The notes under the pieces are model-generated. The model saw nothing but the letters and a program-made list of their open reading frames with translations. It ran no database searches and was not told the DNA's origin. DNA of 64,000 nucleotides, from assembly GCF_950295315.1 (NCBI RefSeq), contig NW_026647639.1:28839-92838 (forward strand), given 5' to 3'. The translations under genes were made by a program, and so were the position numbers. The stretch comes from Erinaceus europaeus (taxonomy: Eukaryota; Chordata; Mammalia; Eulipotyphla; Erinaceidae). This document shows positions 1 through 10,630 of this stretch, piece after piece (position 1 is the first letter of the stretch; every line of letters begins with the position of its first letter).

Positions 1-840
1 CAAAATAAAGTGTGAACCAGTGAGATTAAACCAGTGCCCTGCAGGCAGAGCAGTTCTTAGATAACTGGTTATGTAAATAGACCTCAGAGTTAAGCAGGGG
101 GAAGCTGGTGTACTGTCCAACATCTCCCCCTTTCTTTTTAACTAATGGCCATAGTATCAGAAGTGCAGGGCACTTTGTGAGGCAGGGAGACTGATATGAG
201 GAGGCACACCTTAAGGGTTCTACTGTCCCTTCTTGCTCAACCTCTCGGTAGAGAGAAAGACTGACACAGGATTGACATACCCCTCAGACTCAAATCCTTC
301 CAAGCTCAACCACATCCTCACAATTTCTCAATATCTCCCTCTTACTTAATGGCCATCTATAAATGGGTCAATGTCTGTAAAAGGCTCCAGGAGATTAACA
401 GTGTAGGGGTGAACAGAAACCTGTTGGGAATATGCAGAGGGCTTAGGGTGGGTCAAGATTGGGAGAGGATTTGCTTCTTCTTTTAAGCATTTATGGTGCT
501 GGGTAAGTGCTATGACCATTTCCTTTGATTCTTGGACCTCAGCCTCAAGGTCCCTTAGCCTTTTGGTTAGCTGCCCTATATATCCCCTAAAACCTGCGAC
601 TATGGTCAAAAGCATCCATGTGATGGCCCAAAACCCATGATGTGACCTGACATGATCTGGAGAACCTGATTCACGGACTTCAAAGGACAAGACTTTCCTA
701 CCGCCTTTCTCTCACCCATCGCTGTCTGCTCTTCCTGCTTCTGCTTCGCCTGCCATGTTTTGGTGGTTCCAGCTCACTCTCTACAGAGAAGAAAAGTTCC
801 AGTGGCTGCCCTCCCCCATTGAGATAGACATGTGACATTT
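1..840 (-). mobile_element. ERV fragment: 3' LTR edge, polypurine tract and deleted internal part, minus orientation
   Basis: Read on the minus strand, positions 122 down to 1 begin with TGTTGGACAG and match the first ~120 bp of the LTRs at 1479 and 20095; the rest of this LTR lies outside the window. Just inside it (123-139) is a purine tract (AAAAAGAAAGGGGGAGA on the minus strand), the expected plus-strand priming site, so this is a 3' LTR. Positions 690-346 encode 114 residues with a hydrophobic stretch (WAITWMLLTIVAGF) and then a charged helical stretch (RLRDLEAEVQESKEMVIAL). The same peptide follows the primer-binding site of the ERV at 20.6-20.97 kb, whereas the end of this frame matches sequence adjacent to the 3' LTR. 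Material from the two ends of the provirus has therefore been brought together by a large internal deletion. Positions about 700-840 are unassigned. Confidence 0.75.
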
Positions 841-1892
841 TTTCCCTAGTTGTTGACATTGGACTGACGCTTCTATCAGACTTGCTGGTACACCTTTGGA
901 CACTCCCTTTACACTGCTGGACTTGTCAAGGACTGACTATAGCAGTCCATGGACCTTGTAGCCAGCCAGCTTGGGACATTGCAATGCCAGATAACCCCTC
1001 TCACTCCTCGGCTTATCAGGCTCCCCCTCCTCCACCCATCAGGCAGCCCTCCTCTCGCCTACCAGACCTCTCTTCAGTCTCACTCTGTCCCTTGCTACTC
1101 TTACTTATCCCTCCCTGTCTTGTGCTAATTCTTTTTGAAGATGCTTACACGCTATCTTTCAGGTTTATTCCCAACAGGTTTCTGTTCACCCCTACATTGA
1201 TATTCCCCTGACAGAGATGGAGCCTTTTACAGACATTGACCCATTTATATATGGCCATTAAGTAAGATGGAGATGTTGGGAAATTGTGAAGATGTGGTTG
1301 AGCTTGGAAGTGTTTGAGCCTGAGGGGTGTGCCAATCATGTTAGTCTCTCTACCGAGAGGTTGAGCAAGAAGGGACAGTAGAACCCCAAAGGTGTGCCCC
1401 CTCATATCAGTCTCCCTGACTCACAAAGTGCCCCACACTTCTGATACTATGGCCATTAGTTAAAAAGAAAGGGGGAGATGTTGGGCAGTATGCCAGCTTC
1501 CCCCTGCTTATCTCTGAGGTCTATTTACATAACCACTAGAACTGCCCTGCCTGCAGGGCATTGGTTTAATCCCCACTGGTTCATACTCCCTTTTTGCTCC
1601 TCCCCCTCTCCTAGACACATCATGATATCCACTACTGTCTTTTCGCTCCACTCTCTCTATGTCACATCCTGTTTCCACCCTAGTTGGTGAGTATTTTTAC
1701 AGCTGCTCTTCTGTTTGAGCATACTTGGGATTGCCTTCTGGCTCCGAGAGTCCCAGAGTCTCTCCTGCGATGCTAGCCCAGCACGAGTTCCTGATCCCTC
1801 TCCCACGCAGCATCCTAGGTTGGCTCCAGTTGAGTTCTCTCTAACCCAGAGAGCACTTTCTCAAGAAGAAGTACCCTCAGGCTATCCCAGCA
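841..1892 (+). mobile_element. ERV 3' end: internal remnant, polypurine tract and complete 3' LTR
   Basis: Positions ~1160-1461 are the inverted counterpart of ~440-140 and end in the polypurine tract AAAAAGAAAGGGGGAGA (1462-1478). The LTR follows directly (1479-1892, ~414 bp, TGTTGGGCAG...CCCAGCA) and aligns along its length with the LTR at 20095-20503. No intact viral frame is present. Together with 1-840 this forms two 3' ends pointing outward with no 5' LTR between them, which is not a normal provirus. The LTR abuts the tail of a SINE at 1893, so it probably integrated into that SINE or recombined with it. Confidence 0.75.
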
Positions 1893-1965
1893 ATAACTAC
1901 AACAATAAAACAACAACGGCAACAAAAGGGAATAAATAAATAATAAATAAATAAATAAAAGGTCA
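1893..1965 (+). mobile_element. Hedgehog-type SINE, 3' tail only
   Basis: An A-rich stretch with CAA/AACAAC triplets and then (AATA)n matches the tail of the full SINE copies elsewhere in the window (e.g. 59.6 kb, reverse). The tRNA-like head is missing because the left side is occupied by the LTR. Confidence 0.7.
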
Positions 1966-2145
1966 ACATTTAAATATTGCTCAGATGACAAATGCATGTA
2001 CTAAGGTAGGGACCCTAACCACTAAAAGACATGTTATAGCTGAAGTGAGTCAGGTCACACATGTGGCAGACTCAGTACAGCCCAGGCAAAACAATCTTTG
2101 TTTAAAATGCAATAACAAATTTCGTTTAAGTTCAGCGTGCCAGTA
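1966..2145. other. Unassigned sequence
   Basis: No coding potential, repeat family or RNA gene recognised between the SINE tail and the solo LTR. Confidence 0.5.
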
Positions 2146-2497
2146 TGCCAGGCTAGCTTTGCAGCGATAGACAGATGACCAGGGACACAAGGCTCAGCAG
2201 AGAAGCTATATTTCTTTATTTATGAGCCCACAATTGAAAAAACTAATCTAATCTAATCACTGCAAAATTCTGTCCTCCATCTTTCTCCTCCAGCGTCAGA
2301 GTCAGGAACCCAGGAAGTACCTAGGATAGGGTGCCAGGAGAAGCAAAAGCATAAAAAGGCCAGAAATAAACCAAAATCTCCCAGAGGGAGGGGGAGTGAG
2401 ACCAAACCAATGTAACAGAATGACCATGTAAATATACCACAATGTCAAGCAATGTAACAGAAGGGATCCCAGAAGCAGAACTAGAAGCATACCAACA
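2146..2497 (-). mobile_element. Solo LTR, class II ERV family, minus orientation
   Basis: On the minus strand it starts TGTTGGTATGCTTCTAG and ends with a CTAGCCTGGCA-like terminus, TG...CA in form. It matches the LTR at 16172-16515 along its length, including the AATAAA-type region (TTTATT on + near 2215). No polypurine tract or primer-binding site flanks it, so it is a solo LTR. I could not find a convincing target-site duplication. Confidence 0.7.
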
Positions 2498-4053
2498 AAT
2501 AAAGGTCATTTTTTTAAAAAAGCAAGATAAATATCAAACATTTTAATTATAGGGCACCTGGAGATGACAAATATTCAAAGCCCCCTTTACCAAATGCCCA
2601 CTTTAAAAAAGGTTTTCAGTGGACTTCCCCTCTAGAACTTATGCAGGAGACAATTCTCTGCCAGGGAACAAAAGGTGAGGCCTTGACTCTTCTCCCTGCA
2701 AAACAATGAGGACTATTGGACAGCTCTGAAAGACAGCCACTCACTACAGGCATGGGTCATAACAGGTTGCTTCACAGTATCCCTATGTCTTAGACCTTCC
2801 AGTTACTCTATGGGGATGTGATTTACTAGAATAGTAGAATATGTATTTATGTATTCACTCACAATAATTCTATATATATTCACTCAAATTTGTCTTAGAA
2901 GCCACCATTGATTATGGAATGCTATGATTTTTTAACTGAAAAGGATAAAATAGAAATTGTACCTACCAGCATTTGGAGTCCTCTTCCCAAAGGTTTTACT
3001 GACATTTTGATACAGTGCTCTACTTTAAACTCTCTAAGTTGCATGCTGCAGATATTGAAACTAAAATTTTTATCTACCCAATGCACCAAAGCTTCACAAT
3101 TAGTTTCTGTTTCCCATTTACAAAGACTACATATCATCTCCTTAGGACTGTTGGAGCCTTTTTTCACCAAAATTCTAAGCCCTGATTAATTCCAGTATGG
3201 ATACAAGTCACTGTTCTTCCATTTTGTCTCTGTGGACATTGTTACAGGATAAGATTAAATGACCCATAATGTCAACACATACCCAAGGCCATTATCGGTC
3301 TTATACTCTGAGAAATACCTTTAGTATTTAAGGCAGATAAACTATTCAAATAAGACCTGTCATTGGAAAACTAATCATACATACATTAGACCTTTAGTTA
3401 GTAATCTTATTAACTTCAATGACAAAAAGACTAGACAAATCACACAGAACATTTAAAAGAAAACATTTAGAGTTAAATCCAGATAATACAATTTTAGAGC
3501 TTTTCTTTGATCAATTCTTGGATAATAGTGTTTGCTGGAGAAAGAACAAAAGCTCTATGGAGAAAAGCGATGTTCAGCAGCTGTATGATTTGAATTATCC
3601 AGTACAAAAAATTAAAATATTTAAGGTTCTATTTATTCTCCTCTATATTTGAGAATCAACCCTTTATGGGTGTGTGTTACAGTTTTATTTGGAACTATGC
3701 CAGAGCAGTGAAACCTTTCCTCTGCAAGCTCCCTGTAAGAACACAATGAGCTGATTCCAGGACTTAGTTCCAACACCCTGCAAATGACATGATAGTCACT
3801 CAGGAGTCACCTGAACTTGGGGCTACATCTGTTCTAAGCTTCCATAAGTGCTGGAACATCTCTGGGTTAGACACAGATAAACGGAACACTGGTCTCTAGC
3901 ATAACACTTTATTTGATGCCCAGTTATTGTCACCACTCTTTTGGGGGCAAAGTCAGGGCTTGAAGGGGAAACTTTAACACTATAGAAGATTTTCCTTTTC
4001 TCCCAAACTCATACAGACTCTGAGCCATGTTGATAATAGAAGTGGGGAATTGT
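2498..4053. other. Mostly unassigned; possible decayed retroviral dUTPase-like stretch
   Basis: No host gene is recognised. On the + strand, 2908-3190 encodes 93 residues containing VPTSIWSPLPKG, which resembles the PTGV(Y/W)GPLP motif of betaretroviral protease-linked dUTPase; the similarity fades afterwards and nothing else of the enzyme is certain. A further + frame at 3419-3652 matches nothing I know. The stretch is AT-rich and may be an old ERV interior lying between the LTR-like units on either side. Confidence 0.3.
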
Positions 4054-4436
4054 TGAAAAAACAACTGATGGAGGAAATAATGAACTTTGGAATGTAATTA
4101 GCATATGGATGATGTCACCAAGTATACCATGTACTTATGCAAATTTACAAGGGACTGTGAGTGTGTCGGGAATTATTTAAGTGAGTGTCTGTTGGAAATA
4201 GCTCTCTGTTACTGTTGTTCCTGTTCCTTGTTTGCATGTGCTCTCTTTCTCCCCAGACCCATCATGCTGCCTCTTCCTGGACCTGAACATGTGTAGCAGG
4301 GCTCTGGGAACAAGCTTTTGGATTCATACCTCTGTATATCATGACTAGCCAGTCTTTGTCCCTTTGCCTAATTTGCTGAAACTAAATAAAACAAAATATA
4401 ATGAACCTCTTCTTTGTTTAAACCCTGTTGTGACAT
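4054..4436 (+). mobile_element. LTR-like unit 1 of a tandem pair
   Basis: Contains in order an ATGATGTCA element, CTTATGCAAAT, a CT-rich stretch, CATCATGCTGCCTCTTCCTGG, GAACATGTGTAGC and AATAAAA near the end, the arrangement expected of an LTR promoter and poly(A) site. The next 360 bp repeat the same order of blocks. Boundaries are approximate. Confidence 0.55.
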
Positions 4437-4800
4437 AGTATGGATTTTGGGATGCAATTAATATACAGCTGATGAACATGATTTACATATGGCTGATGTC
4501 AGGCTGACAGATTTATGCAAACTAAGTGATTTAACTCCAGGTGGCCAGAAGCCCGCCCCCCCCCCCTTTTTTTTACTTGGATTCGGGTTTTCCTCTGTGC
4601 ACTGAAACTAGCTCGGCTTCACAGGGTCTGGCATGCTGCTTCTCCCAGAGAAACTGAACATGTGTAGCTGAACATTAGTAACTCATAGGCCCGGGCTATT
4701 TTTACCCCTGCCAATAATTGCTTATTTTTCTGTATCTAAAAAGTACAGTTCTATACTGCTATACTACAGTGTAATAAAACTTGATCTGCTTAAACCACAC
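4437..4800 (+). mobile_element. LTR-like unit 2 of a tandem pair
   Basis: Shares with 4054-4436 the blocks TGGCTGATGTCA, TTTATGCAAACT, GGCATGCTGCTTCTCCC, GAACATGTGTAGCTG and a terminal AATAAAACTTGATC, but is clearly diverged. It contains a C10/T8 run at ~4557-4574. Either a related second LTR or an old LTR duplication; no internal viral sequence lies between the units. Confidence 0.55.
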
Positions 4801-5100
4801 TTAGGTGATAAACAGAAGGCTGATGGTATTATGGTATTATCTCACTCATAGGCAGAAGTTGAAAAACAAAATCAGAAGAAAAACACTAAGCAGAACTTGG
4901 ACTATAGTTAGTGTATTGCACCAAAGTAAAAGACTCTCAGGTTTAAGGTGGGGTTCAGGTCCTGGAACATGATGGCAGGATAGTGGGGTTTGTATTTTTA
5001 TGAGGAAAACTAGGAAATGTTATACATGTACAAACTATTGTATTTACTGTTGATGGTAAACCATTTTTAATTCTCCAATAAAGAAATTAAAAAAAACATA
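4801..5100 (+). mobile_element. L1 3' end, short-UTR subfamily
   Basis: Matches the 3' end of the L1 at 17580-17855: ATCTCACTCATAGGCAGAAG, TGTATTGCACCAAAGTAAAAG, ACAAACTATTGTATTTACTG and a terminal CAATAAAGAAATTAAAAAA tail. It is 5'-truncated and carries only the last codons and 3'UTR. Confidence 0.75.
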
Positions 5101-5139
5101 CATAAAAACACTACTAGAAACCTCCTCCAGTGAATTATT

Positions 5140-5446
5140 TTTCTTTTTTTAATATTTATTTATTTATTCCCTTATGTTTCCATTGTTGTATTATTGTTGC
5201 AGTTATTAGTGTTGTTATTGATGTTGTTGTGTTGGATAGGAAAGAGAGAAATGGAGGGAGGAAGGGAAGACAGATAGGAGGAGAGAAAGATAGACACCTG
5301 CACACCTGCTTCACCATTTGTGAGGTGATGCCCCTGCAGCTAGGGAGCCGGGGATCGAACCTGGATCCTTAAGCCAATCCTTGAGCTTTGCTCTATCTAT
5401 GCCTTGTCCCACCTAGCCTTAACCTGCTGCTCTATCACCCAACTTC
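5140..5446 (-). mobile_element. Hedgehog-type tRNA-derived SINE, minus strand
   Basis: Reverse-oriented copy with an A/T-rich tail (5145-5170), the CAA-triplet region, the CTCTCTC-rich body, a B-box-like segment (GGGGATCGAACCTGG on +, ~5350) and the head ending ~5446. A short insertion disrupts the head at about 5390-5420. Transcribed by RNA polymerase III in this family and mobilised by L1. Confidence 0.8.
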
Positions 5447-5589
5447 CTTCTTTTTCTTTTTAATTACAATAAATCTTCAAGACAAACAATATGTTTTTTT
5501 TTAATTATTAATTACTGTACTGCTGTAGTCACTCCAGTGGATGACTAATCTATGCAAACCAGAAGCATAATGAATTAACCACTCAACAA

Positions 5590-5995
5590 GACAGACTGTA
5601 TTCTTATTTTATTTTCTTTATTTGGATTAACAGATTACAATTACATTAAAATACAATAGTTTGATATATGATTGGCCTATACCTCTAAGGAGTCCCCCTC
5701 TCCACCTCCACTTGTCTCATCAGGAATGTCATTTTGTGGGTCCTCCTAGAACCTTGTCAGCACCAGTCTCAGAAGGGAGGCTGGAGTATCCTGCCTTGCC
5801 ACTAGAGAAAGACTGGTCCTGAAATGAGTGCCATCTGCAATGTTCCCAGTTGTGACCATGAGCTGTGAGACCAATAGGGTCTTAGAGGTTACATATGCTG
5901 TGGTGCTAAACATAAATATAAGTATAAATATATATATAATGTATATGGGCCCTGGATCAGGTGGATATAGGTAAATAGTTAATTTTGGCCACAGA
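5590..5995 (-). mobile_element. L1 3' end fragment, minus strand
   Basis: TTTCTTTATTTGGATTAACAG, then AAAATACAATAGTTTG, is the reverse complement of the short-UTR L1 3' terminus also seen at 54.17-54.33 kb. The following 250 bp are diverged 3' UTR. No open frame. Confidence 0.55.
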
Positions 5996-8620
5996 CTTTT
6001 TTAAAAGTTTTATTTATAAAATGGAAATATTGACAAGACCATAGGATAAGAGACATACAGTTTCACACTATTCCCACCACCAGAACTCCATATCCCATCC
6101 CATCCTTTGAAAGCTTTTCTATTTTGTATCTCTCTGGGAGCATAGACCCAGGATCATTATGGGGTGCAGAATGTGGAAGGTATGGTATCTGTAATTCTTT
6201 CCCTACTGAACATAGGTGTTGACAGGTTGGTCCATACTTCCAGACTATCTTGCTCCTTATTGGGGTGAAGGTCTGGGGAGGTGGGACTCTAGGACCCACA
6301 GCAGGGTCATTTGCATAGGAAAGTCAGACTGGCATCATGGTATTATCTGGAACTTGGTGGCTGAGAATGAGTTCAGATATAAGGAAGAAAAAAATGTTCA
6401 CTGATCACCTAACAGCTGTAATACTGAAGGTAAAGATTTGGGGATCTGCATTTTGGAGAAAAATTTAGTAGGTCTATTTTAGGTATATTTCAAGGGGCTC
6501 ACAACTTGACTAGTTTTTGTCTGAGCCTAACAGCTAATATACATGTGGAGCCAAGTTGTCTGGGAAGATGGTATCATAATTCGAAAAAGGACAAGAAAGC
6601 TGAATCAGGGAAGATACTAGCTCCAAAATAATTGGAAAAGTATAAAATATATAGACTGTAAATCCCATCTATTGATCTGGGGCCCATATTCTGCACAGAA
6701 GCCTATGCAACCTCTCCATCCCTGTAGGTCTGAGCTCACATTCTGTGGTCAAGGCTAGGAACATTCCAGGATGCACTAATTTTATAACCCATCTTTCTCA
6801 GCTTTTAGAATATGTTGTGCTACCTCATTTCAGAGAATGGAACAGTCCCTACCGTTGTTGATCCACACTGAGGAAAAAGTCCTATAAGGGCCCATGAAGG
6901 GGTCCATTATGTTGTTCCTGATGAAGATGACAAATAACAGTAGAGAGATGGATCTATTCAAAGTCTAGGACCATCATGTCTGTGTTGGAACCCCAGTATT
7001 CTCTCACTAGAGCCCAGCTGATGGGGTGGACTGGTAGTGGTAGGAGTCATTATTAAAGCATGCCAGTCTCGCCCTTATTCAGCTTTTGTAGTCTTATTTT
7101 GTCTGACAAGGCAAGCTTTGGAGTGATTGAGGGAAGCATAATAAGAAGTAGACGAGAAATCTATCTAGCTCTAAGTAGAAACTATTTAATTAGGTTCTTT
7201 ATGATGTCTTTTTAGGTCTTTCTATCTGCTTGATGCATTTACTGACTCATTGCAAACCATTGTGCACTTTAGCTTTAAGGTATAGATTTTGCCCTAATTT
7301 TTGGATACATGTATACGTCTGCCTTATCTCATGGGACCTGTTCTATATCAAGGCATTGGGGTTTTGTTAAGAAGTGAACAACCCAAAATGGAATTAAGGA
7401 GTCCTATGAGAAAAAAAAGATCTCACCTGAGCAAAGAGGCTGAAGGGTTGATATTCCATGCCTGAAGTCTCTGGACATAGTCTGGAGTGAAATATGCAAA
7501 AGTGTACTGGTTGCATTTATTAGTTTGGGATCAAAAGATGCTGTATCAATTGGTATGAATTGATGGAAGCATGCAGAAAATTGATCCCCACCTACAGGTG
7601 CTGGCACTCACGTGGATTGGCTCCAACCAGGTGGTAAGCCTCCAAGCCTCTCTCGCCAGTTCTAGGGACCACACAACTCAGAAAGGAGGTATTGAGGAAT
7701 ATTCTGGTATGAACATTTGTTTATTGGGAGAATAGTACAGGTATTTATAGAGAGTTAAACAAAGAACATTTTTCACATATGTCAGAAATTACAGGTTTCT
7801 TAAAGGTCAGCTTGCCCCTATGGTAGGGGGCTGGTATGACAAGAATTGATGAGATACATAAAGGTCAAAACAATTAGTTTCCATGATGCAGGCAAGTTAA
7901 TCATCCAAAGGCATTTGAGAGAAGCATAGGGGTTAAATCGGTAAGGTGAGGTAGAGAAGAAAAACAAAACTTGATGTACATCACAGATATAAAAAAGCAC
8001 AAGGAAATAGAAGTTGGGGGTTTCACTGCCTGGTGTTTGAGAGGTGTATGATAAAGTTCTCCTTCATGATCAAATGGTGAAGTGGATGTGTGAACTTTGA
8101 GTGAACCCTAAAACAGGCAGCCATTTGGCCTGCTGCTAGCATGGGAAACTAAGTGGGAGAGACTTATTGGTTTTTTGTGAGCTTGAGAGACAAACAAGGA
8201 GAAACTGAGTCTGGAAGACTTTTCCCTCTTGGCTTATCTCTATAAGGAGAGAGACTAACAAGTGGGGTGTTTCTCCAGACCTCCATCCAAGGACAGGAGA
8301 GCTCCCCTAAGCTCTACCAAGCTTTCACATAGTCTCACATACAGGGCCCAGGAATGGGAATAACATGGACTTTATAGAAATGGGGAAGTTTCCTGCTGTC
8401 TTGGGGTTTTAAAAGGCAGTAGACAGTTATTGATACAACCAAATTATTTGGTAATTGGCTTAACTTTGAAAATTCCATTGTTGCTTGGAGGAATCTGTTG
8501 GTGTGAGTTCCAACAGCAACTGCTGGAAAGGGTAGGAAACCTGGACATCAGCAGGACAGTGAATAAGGCATCCTAAGTGTGACACCAGGGAGGTGACTAT
8601 AGCTCTATTTAGGTTAGAAA
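5996..8620 (-). mobile_element. L1 3'UTR (long-UTR subfamily), minus strand, split by a solo LTR
   Basis: Starts with the reversed A-rich tail (TTTTATTTATAAAATGG) and then follows the 3' UTR of the L1s at 47.7-50.2 and 51.0-52.4 kb block by block (TCTCTGGGAGCATAGACCC, GTTGACAGGTTGGTCCATAC, ATTTGGTAATTGG). Similarity stops at 7598 and resumes at 8346 on either side of the LTR insertion. Confidence 0.75.
7599..8339 (-). mobile_element. Solo LTR with 6-bp target-site duplication
   Basis: A 741 bp block interrupting L1 3' UTR. It begins TG and ends CA, and is flanked by the direct repeat TACAGG (7593-7598 and 8340-8345). An AATAAA signal reads on the minus strand near 7720, followed by ~120 bp that would be R/U5, so transcription would be leftward. 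A six-base duplication is typical of class II ERVs. No internal viral sequence remains, so it is the product of LTR-LTR recombination. It is not similar to the other LTRs here. Confidence 0.8.
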
Positions 8621-9722
8621 ACAGAGAAAAAAAATAAAGAAAATTTTCTGATTATTTCTGAAGCACACAGCTCTGCCCCACCCTTTAACCAGACCCCTGG
8701 GACTGGAGAGCTGCTACTAGCAGACTCCCTGCTGAGCTTTTTTCTTCACCAAGATTCCTGGCTCCCCAGGGGTGTCATTCAAATCCTTTTCATTTCTGAT
8801 TTCCTTTGCTCTTTTTTTTTCTTTTCAAGCTCAATTGGAGTGACAGTATATCTGACCAATCAGAATCTCACACTGCCTGGAAAAGACTACCTGATTTTTT
8901 TCTTTTTCTTTTCTTTTCTTTCTTTCTTTTTTTTTTTTTTTTTTTTTTTTGTTTACAACTGCCTGTCTTTGCTCAGGCTTCCTGAGCTGATAGAAAGCCA
9001 TACAAGCTGCAGACTTATTGTTAGGGTTTTTTACTCTGTTCTATTTTATTATTACTATTATATATAAATGTGTCCCCCCCATTCAGGTTGACAAAAATTA
9101 ACTTTTAGTGTATTTTCCATTGCTAGGTGACTGAGTGTCTTATGCATTGTGAGAGGAACTTGTTTCACTCTACCTACCTCCTCTATCCACTCTCCCCCTT
9201 TTTCCCCCTCATAGTTAATAAAAAAAAAAAAACCTCTTTCCTTTCACTGCTATTTCCTTTCTTCTTTTCTTTTCTTTTTGTCTCATTATTGTCTTCTTTT
9301 CTTGCTTCCTCCTTCTTCTGCTTTCTGAATTCACTTATATTCATTTGGGAATTATTTTGGAGAAGGAATATGACTCAGAGTGGAATCTCTCTGTGTGTGT
9401 GTGTGTGTGTGTATCTTCTCTACTTCTTGCTACCCCTAGAATTTACAGCGGACAGTAGATTTGCATAATTGTCTATTCTTGCCATCCCTTTTTTCATATC
9501 TCTTTCTTTTTCATTTGTATTTGGGTGCTACTTTTTCTTGGACTGGAGGCATTGTTTGGCTACCTGGTATTCGTTAAACTGCTTCAATCCTTGCTTCAGT
9601 TACTATTGTAATTTCCGAGGTTGGTGACTGCATTTGTCATAAGTGTATTGAATATAGCTTGGCTTTTAATCAAAACACAACAACTGAAGAACAAAAGAAC
9701 ATAAAAAAAAATCAATAAAAAA

Positions 9723-10630
9723 ATGGTTAAACCAAGAGAAAATAAAACTACTACAGCAATGAATAAAGACAAGAGCCCAGAAGAAACTCCAAATCAGTCA
9801 GAAGTAACCATAGATGAGAAACGTATGTCAGCAATAGTAAACAATAATCACAGAAATGAATACAACTATGGAGGAAAGGGCTAGCAGAATTAGGAAAATA
9901 ACAGATGAGACCCTCAAGGAAAATACTAGTAACCCTGAGGAAATTAGAGAACTGAAAGCTGAAATAGCTGAACTGAAGAAAGAAGCTGAGGGAGGGAAAG
10001 CAGGATAACAGAAGCAGAAAACTAAATTACCCAGACAGAGGGTGAACTAGAGAAAACGAAGAGGTAAAAGAGCTCAAAAAGAGATTGAGAGACACTGAAA
10101 ACAACAGCAGAGACATATGGGATGATCTCAAAAGGAGTAATATTCGTACAATTGAACTGTCAGAGGAAGAAAGAAAGGAAGGGGAAGTAAACATTCTAGA
10201 GGAAATTATAGAAGAAAACATCCCAGACCTGAACAACAGAAAGGACATTAAGATTCAAGAGGCCCAGAGAGTCCCAAGCAGAATCAACAGAGACATGAAG
10301 ACACCAAGACACATCATAGTTACAATGAAAAGAAGTAAAGATAAAGAAAGGATCCTAAAGGCTGCAAGAGAAAAACAAAAAGTCACGTACAGGGGAAAAC
10401 CCATAAGACTATCAGCAGACTTTTCCACTCAAACTCTAAAAGCCAGAAAAGAATGGCAAGATATCTATCGAGCCTTGAATGAAAAGGGGTTTCAACCAAG
10501 GATAATATATCCTACTAGACTTTCATTCAGACTAGATGGAGGGATCAAAACCTTCTTAGACAGACAACAGTCAAAGGAGGCAACCGTCTCCAAGCCTGCC
10601 CTGAAAGAGGTTTTAAAAGACCTTTTATAA
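9723..10630 (+). pseudogene. L1 ORF1 (nucleic-acid-binding chaperone) pseudogene
   Basis: ORF1p coats L1 RNA as a trimer. The frame opens MVKPRENKTTT at 9723 and is broken by stops and a frameshift around 9880-10060. The last 181 codons (10085-10630) are open and hold the end of the coiled coil, the RRM-like domain (IKIQEAQRVPSR, HIIVTMKR) and the C-terminal domain (GKPIRLSADFSTQTLKARKEW, FQPRIIYPTRLSF). The protein cannot be made whole. Confidence 0.8.
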
